Source: Brassica napus
Taxonomy: Eukaryota > Streptophyta > Magnoliopsida > Brassicales > Brassicaceae
Direction of reading: 5' to 3'
Length of the DNA: 64,000 nt
Assembly (NCBI RefSeq): GCF_020379485.1
Contig: NW_026014872.1
Coordinates: 248,001-312,000, forward strand
Below, one piece after another: positions 61,021 through 64,000 of the stretch; the stretch's first letter is position 1; each line of letters starts with the position of its first letter. Under the pieces are notes generated by a model, which saw nothing but the letters and a program-made list of their open reading frames with translations, had not been told where the DNA came from and did no database searches. The translations under genes and the position numbers were made by a program.

Positions 61021-61811
61021 TTCCACGTAAGACTCTCTGAGTGAATGAAAATAAGGAATTGTGGTTTGGAATGAAAATAAAGATAGGGTTTGGAATATAT
61101 GAAGTAGAAGATAAGGAATATGGGGTTTGGGGTTTGGGGTTTCGGATTTTAGGGATTTAAACGGAATACTCGTTAATTCCTCGTATGTTAACGTCGAACT
61201 TACGACGAATTCCTCGTAAATACCACGTAGGACAGATTCGTCGTAAATACCACGTAGGAGAGATTCGTCGTAAATACCACGTAAAGTAAATGATGAACGC
61301 GGCCCACTTTAATTCCACGTAGGACGGAATCGTCGTAAACACCTCGTAACCAAAATCGTCGTAAACACCTCGTACCGTAAAAACTAGAAAAAAAAAAGAA
61401 AAAGAAGAAATATACTGGATTTACATGTGGCAAGACTTCCAGCAATTATATTACTTAAGTCTCACCAACATAAATTCCAATATCTTCTTCTCTTCCTTTT
61501 TTCTCTAATTTTTATAATTTGAATAGGATTGGATTTGAGAGTATGAAGTGAGATAGGGTGTGATTTGGGAGTTTGGGTGTGGGTTGAGAAGGAGAGTTAC
61601 GGGTATATTTATAGGGAAGCTTTCCTCGGTAATTCCACGTAAGCAAAATCGTCGTAACGTCGTCGTACCTAAAAAATACGGGCCTTTGTAATTCCTCGTA
61701 ACTTCCTCGTATAATAAAACGCGGGCTTTTGTAATATCTCGCTGTTTCGTCGTAAAAAAAACACGGGCCTCTGTAATTCGTCGTAAAATTACGAGGAATT
61801 TGCGACGGAAT

Positions 61812-62157
61812 GTAATCTTATATATACACCCCGAGCGCTCACTCTTTCTTTCCTCTCTACTTCCTCTCCACTTCCTCCCTGTTTCGTTGCAATGGTAAGC
61901 CTCTCTAATTCCTCTCTAATTTGGTTAGTTTAGGTAGATTAGGTGGTTAGTATAGGGAATTTAGATAAGTTTACGGATCTTATGTTATTTAGTGTTGATT
62001 AGGTGGATAATGTTGGAAAATATACTGTTGACGGAAATTTAAAAAATTAAATTTTTTTTCTCAGGTTCGAAAAGGTAGACTTACTGCCCATTACAGAGAG
62101 ATGTTCGGTGAGCCGGGTAGTCACCAACCAACGACTCACATGCCGAGGCGGATGTAA
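61812..62157 (+). pseudogene. start of a TNPA-like gene of the CACTA element
   Basis: A TATATATACACC box (about 61812) is followed by a pyrimidine-rich leader and ATG at 61892-61894 which is directly followed by a GT donor. The matching acceptor (TTTTTTTCTCAG) at 62064 joins ATG to GTTCGAAAAGG, encoding MVRKGRLTAHYREMFGEPGS and stopping after 31 aa. Expected downstream exons are missing. The family assignment is tentative. Confidence 0.4.
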
Positions 62158-62795
62158 CGGCGAGGAGTGATGAATTCTACCGGGCGATTAACGACCCTTA
62201 GTTCTTTTTAATTTCAGTTCTTGTATTATGAATTCAAAACTTATTTACATATAAAATATTTTGGTTTTGATTTTTTTAGAATTTTAATTTTATTAATAAT
62301 TTAAATTATTTTTTTAATTATAATTTTTTTATTTCTGTAAAATAACGAAACGAAGTAAATTCGTAGTTATTTTGCGACTTCTTTAAGTGGAAGCTTAACG
62401 AGGTTTTTACGAGGAAATATTTACAAGGAAATGACGTGGAAAATTCACGTGGTCTTTACGAGGAAAGCTATCAAGGTATTTACGTTTACTTTACGAGTAT
62501 TTACTTTCGAGTTATTTACGTGGCTTTAACGAGGAATGGCTTTCGAGGTATTTACGAGGAAATTTAGCGACGTCCTTACGTGGAAGCTTTACGTGGTCTT
62601 TACGACGAAATATTCTTCTTCGCTTTTACGACGAAATTATTTCCTCGCTACGTTACGACGAATTAGCGAGGATATATGCGTTACGACAAACGTATAACGA
62701 CGAAACAGGTTTCCTCGCTAATTCCTCGTAACACTGCTTTTACGACGAAGTCACGAGGAAAACTGCCCTCGTAAAACTTGTGTTTTCTTGTAGTG

Positions 62796-64000
62796 ATGGC
62801 TCTTCTTGCTTTCTTCCTCTTCACCCTCCTCGTCTTTTCAAGTAAGCCATCTTCTCCATCAGAGAATCATATGCATAGTGCACCATGATGCTTACATTTT
62901 CGATTCATATTGAACATAATTTTTTTTGATTTTACAGGTTCAAGTTGCTCAGCGATTTGGTTCCAACATCCGCACAGGTATATACAGAAAAAAACGATGC
63001 TGGAGTTAGCCAGCAAGATTGGTATTAATTATGGTAGACAAGGAAACAACCTACCATCTCCTTACCAATCCATCAATTTCATCAAACTCATCAAAGCCGG
63101 TCATGTCAAGCTCTACGACGCCGATCCTGAGAGTCTAACTCTCCTCTCTCAAACCAATCTCTACGTCACCATAGCGGTGCCAAACCACCAGATCACTTCC
63201 TTCAGCGCCAACCAAACTACAGCTGACGATTGGGTCAGAACCAATATCCTCCCTTACTACCCACAAACGCAAATACGATTTGTCCTTGTTGGAAACGAAA
63301 TCCTCTCCGTCCAAGATAGGAACATAACCGCCAATGTCGTACCGGCAATGCGAAAAATAGTGAACTCTCTCAGAGCCCATGGGATTCACAACATCAAAGT
63401 CGGTACACCTTTAGCTATGGATTCTCTTCGATCAACGTTTCCGCCGTCAAACTCAACATTCCGGGAAGATATTGCCTTACCGTTAATGTTACCGTTGCTC
63501 AAGTTTCTCAACGGAACAAACTCTTACTTCTTTATCAATCTTCAACCTTACTTCCGTTGGTCAAGAAACACTAATCACACCACGTTGGATTTCGCTCTGT
63601 TTCAAGGAAATTCAACTTATACCGATCCTCATACCGGTTTGGTTTACCATAATCTTGTAGACCAAATGTTGGATTCGGTTATCTTCGCCATGACCAAGCT
63701 CGGTTATCCATACATCCGTATCGCAATCTCTGAAACCGGATGGCCTCACTCCGGCGACATCGACGAAACCGGAGCTAACGTTTTCAACGCCGCGACGTAT
63801 AACCGGAATTTGATCAAGAAAATGACCGCAATTCCACCAATCGGTACACCAGCTAGACCCGGTTCACCTATACCGACATTTGTTTTCTCCTTATTTAACG
63901 AAAACAAGAAACCCGGTTCGGGAACACAAAGACATTGGGGAATCTTGCATCCGGACGGTACACCAATCTACGACATTGATTTTACCGGTCAAAAACCCTT
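62796..64000 (+). CDS. A6: A6-type anther-specific beta-1,3-glucanase (GH17), 5' part
   Basis: Exon 1 (62796-62841) encodes a signal peptide (MALLAFFLFTLLVFS) and joins exon 2 (62938 to the window end) across a 96-bp GT-AG intron; 369 residues are present, the frame is open and the rest lies outside. It follows Brassica A6 and Arabidopsis At4g14080 closely. GH17 catalytic residues are the acid/base Glu136 in LVGNEIL and the nucleophile Glu281 in ISETGWP. The N-terminal block KIGINYGRQGNNLPSPYQSI is the family start of the mature enzyme. A6 is a secreted tapetal enzyme thought to help dissolve callose around microspore tetrads. Its ATG is the right-hand copy of the CACTA target duplication, so its native promoter is 3.1 kb away. 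Confidence 0.92.

Larger units (their letters stand above)
59658..62795. mobile_element. CACTA (En/Spm-type) transposon, defective
   Basis: Terminal inverted repeats CACTACAAGAAAAC (59658-59671) and GTTTTCTTGTAGTG (62782-62795) are perfect and begin with CACTA. The flanking trinucleotide ATG is present on both sides (59655-59657 and 62796-62798), the 3-bp duplication of the superfamily. Subterminal regions are packed with ACGAGGAAA and TTTCGTCGTAA motifs in both orientations, presumed transposase-binding sites. The TNP2 transposase is missing except a DUF4216-type frame (59994-60571); a TNPA-like start is at 61892. The right end abuts the A6 start codon. Confidence 0.92.

Noticed and set aside
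61157..61445. Minus-strand open frames of 61-81 codons with repeated TWYLRRI-like words
   Set aside because: Produced by the 27-bp CGTAAATACCACGTAGGA-type repeats inside the CACTA element.
63135..63389. 84-codon minus-strand open frame
   Set aside because: Antisense shadow of the A6 glucanase exon.
1..64000. CRISPR arrays, bacterial operons, ribosomal RNA or tRNA genes
   Set aside because: None seen; the spaced repeats present all belong to transposons or microsatellites of a plant genome.

Overview
The window is nuclear plant DNA: AT-rich, with spliced genes whose introns are short and follow GT-AG (one GC-AG), and dense plant transposons. Recognisable proteins match Brassicaceae genes most closely: an anther-specific A6-type beta-1,3-glucanase first known from Brassica napus, a plant BRCA2, a CIB/BEE-type bHLH factor and a defensin-like peptide. 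A Brassica/Raphanus-type genome is the best guess, inferred from remembered protein similarity and not from a search.

Genes I consider intact, with exons joined by hand so that reading frame stays open: an ARM-repeat membrane-associated protein (11427-13967, +, 3 exons); a cysteine-rich defensin-like peptide (16097-16416, +, 2 exons); a BRCA2 homologue (25759-31036, +, 19 exons, 1050 aa); a 33-codon single-membrane-span microORF (37778-37879, -, tentative); a bHLH factor (43180-44591, -, 7 exons, 295 aa); a small secreted protein of the At4g14100 type (54846-55944, -, 3 exons, 207 aa); and the 5' part of A6 (62796 to the window end, +). The At4g14100-like gene and A6 (At4g14080-like) are close neighbours in Arabidopsis, so the right end looks syntenic with chromosome 4; I also recall an ARM-repeat gene there (At4g14280). 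BRCA2 (At4g00020/At5g01630 in Arabidopsis) is not part of that block.

Most of the rest is nested mobile DNA whose borders can often be read to the base. 3507-8026 is a Helitron carrying a 5'-truncated LINE (15-bp target duplication) and a hAT element that contains another hAT. 8883-10154 is a MULE with very long inverted arms. 17357-19645 is a minus-strand Helitron with its 5' part tandemly duplicated. 20628-21180 is a Harbinger MITE beside a decayed plasma-membrane H+-ATPase pseudogene. 23280-25135 is a MULE inserted in a MITE. 31689 to about 37222 is a stack of Helitrons (one inside another, with a hAT at the bottom) whose outermost member seems to carry fragments of DCP1 and of the V-ATPase c subunit. 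45636-49968 is a second minus-strand Helitron. 53 to 59 kb holds gypsy and copia wreckage.

The most striking observation is at the right end. A 3138-bp CACTA element (59658-62795) sits exactly at the start codon of A6. Its 3-bp target duplication is ATG itself, so the coding frame keeps a start codon while the original promoter and leader lie on the far side of the element. Pseudogenes of DCP1, V-ATPase c, H+-ATPase, a CDK-type kinase and several retrotransposons complete the picture.
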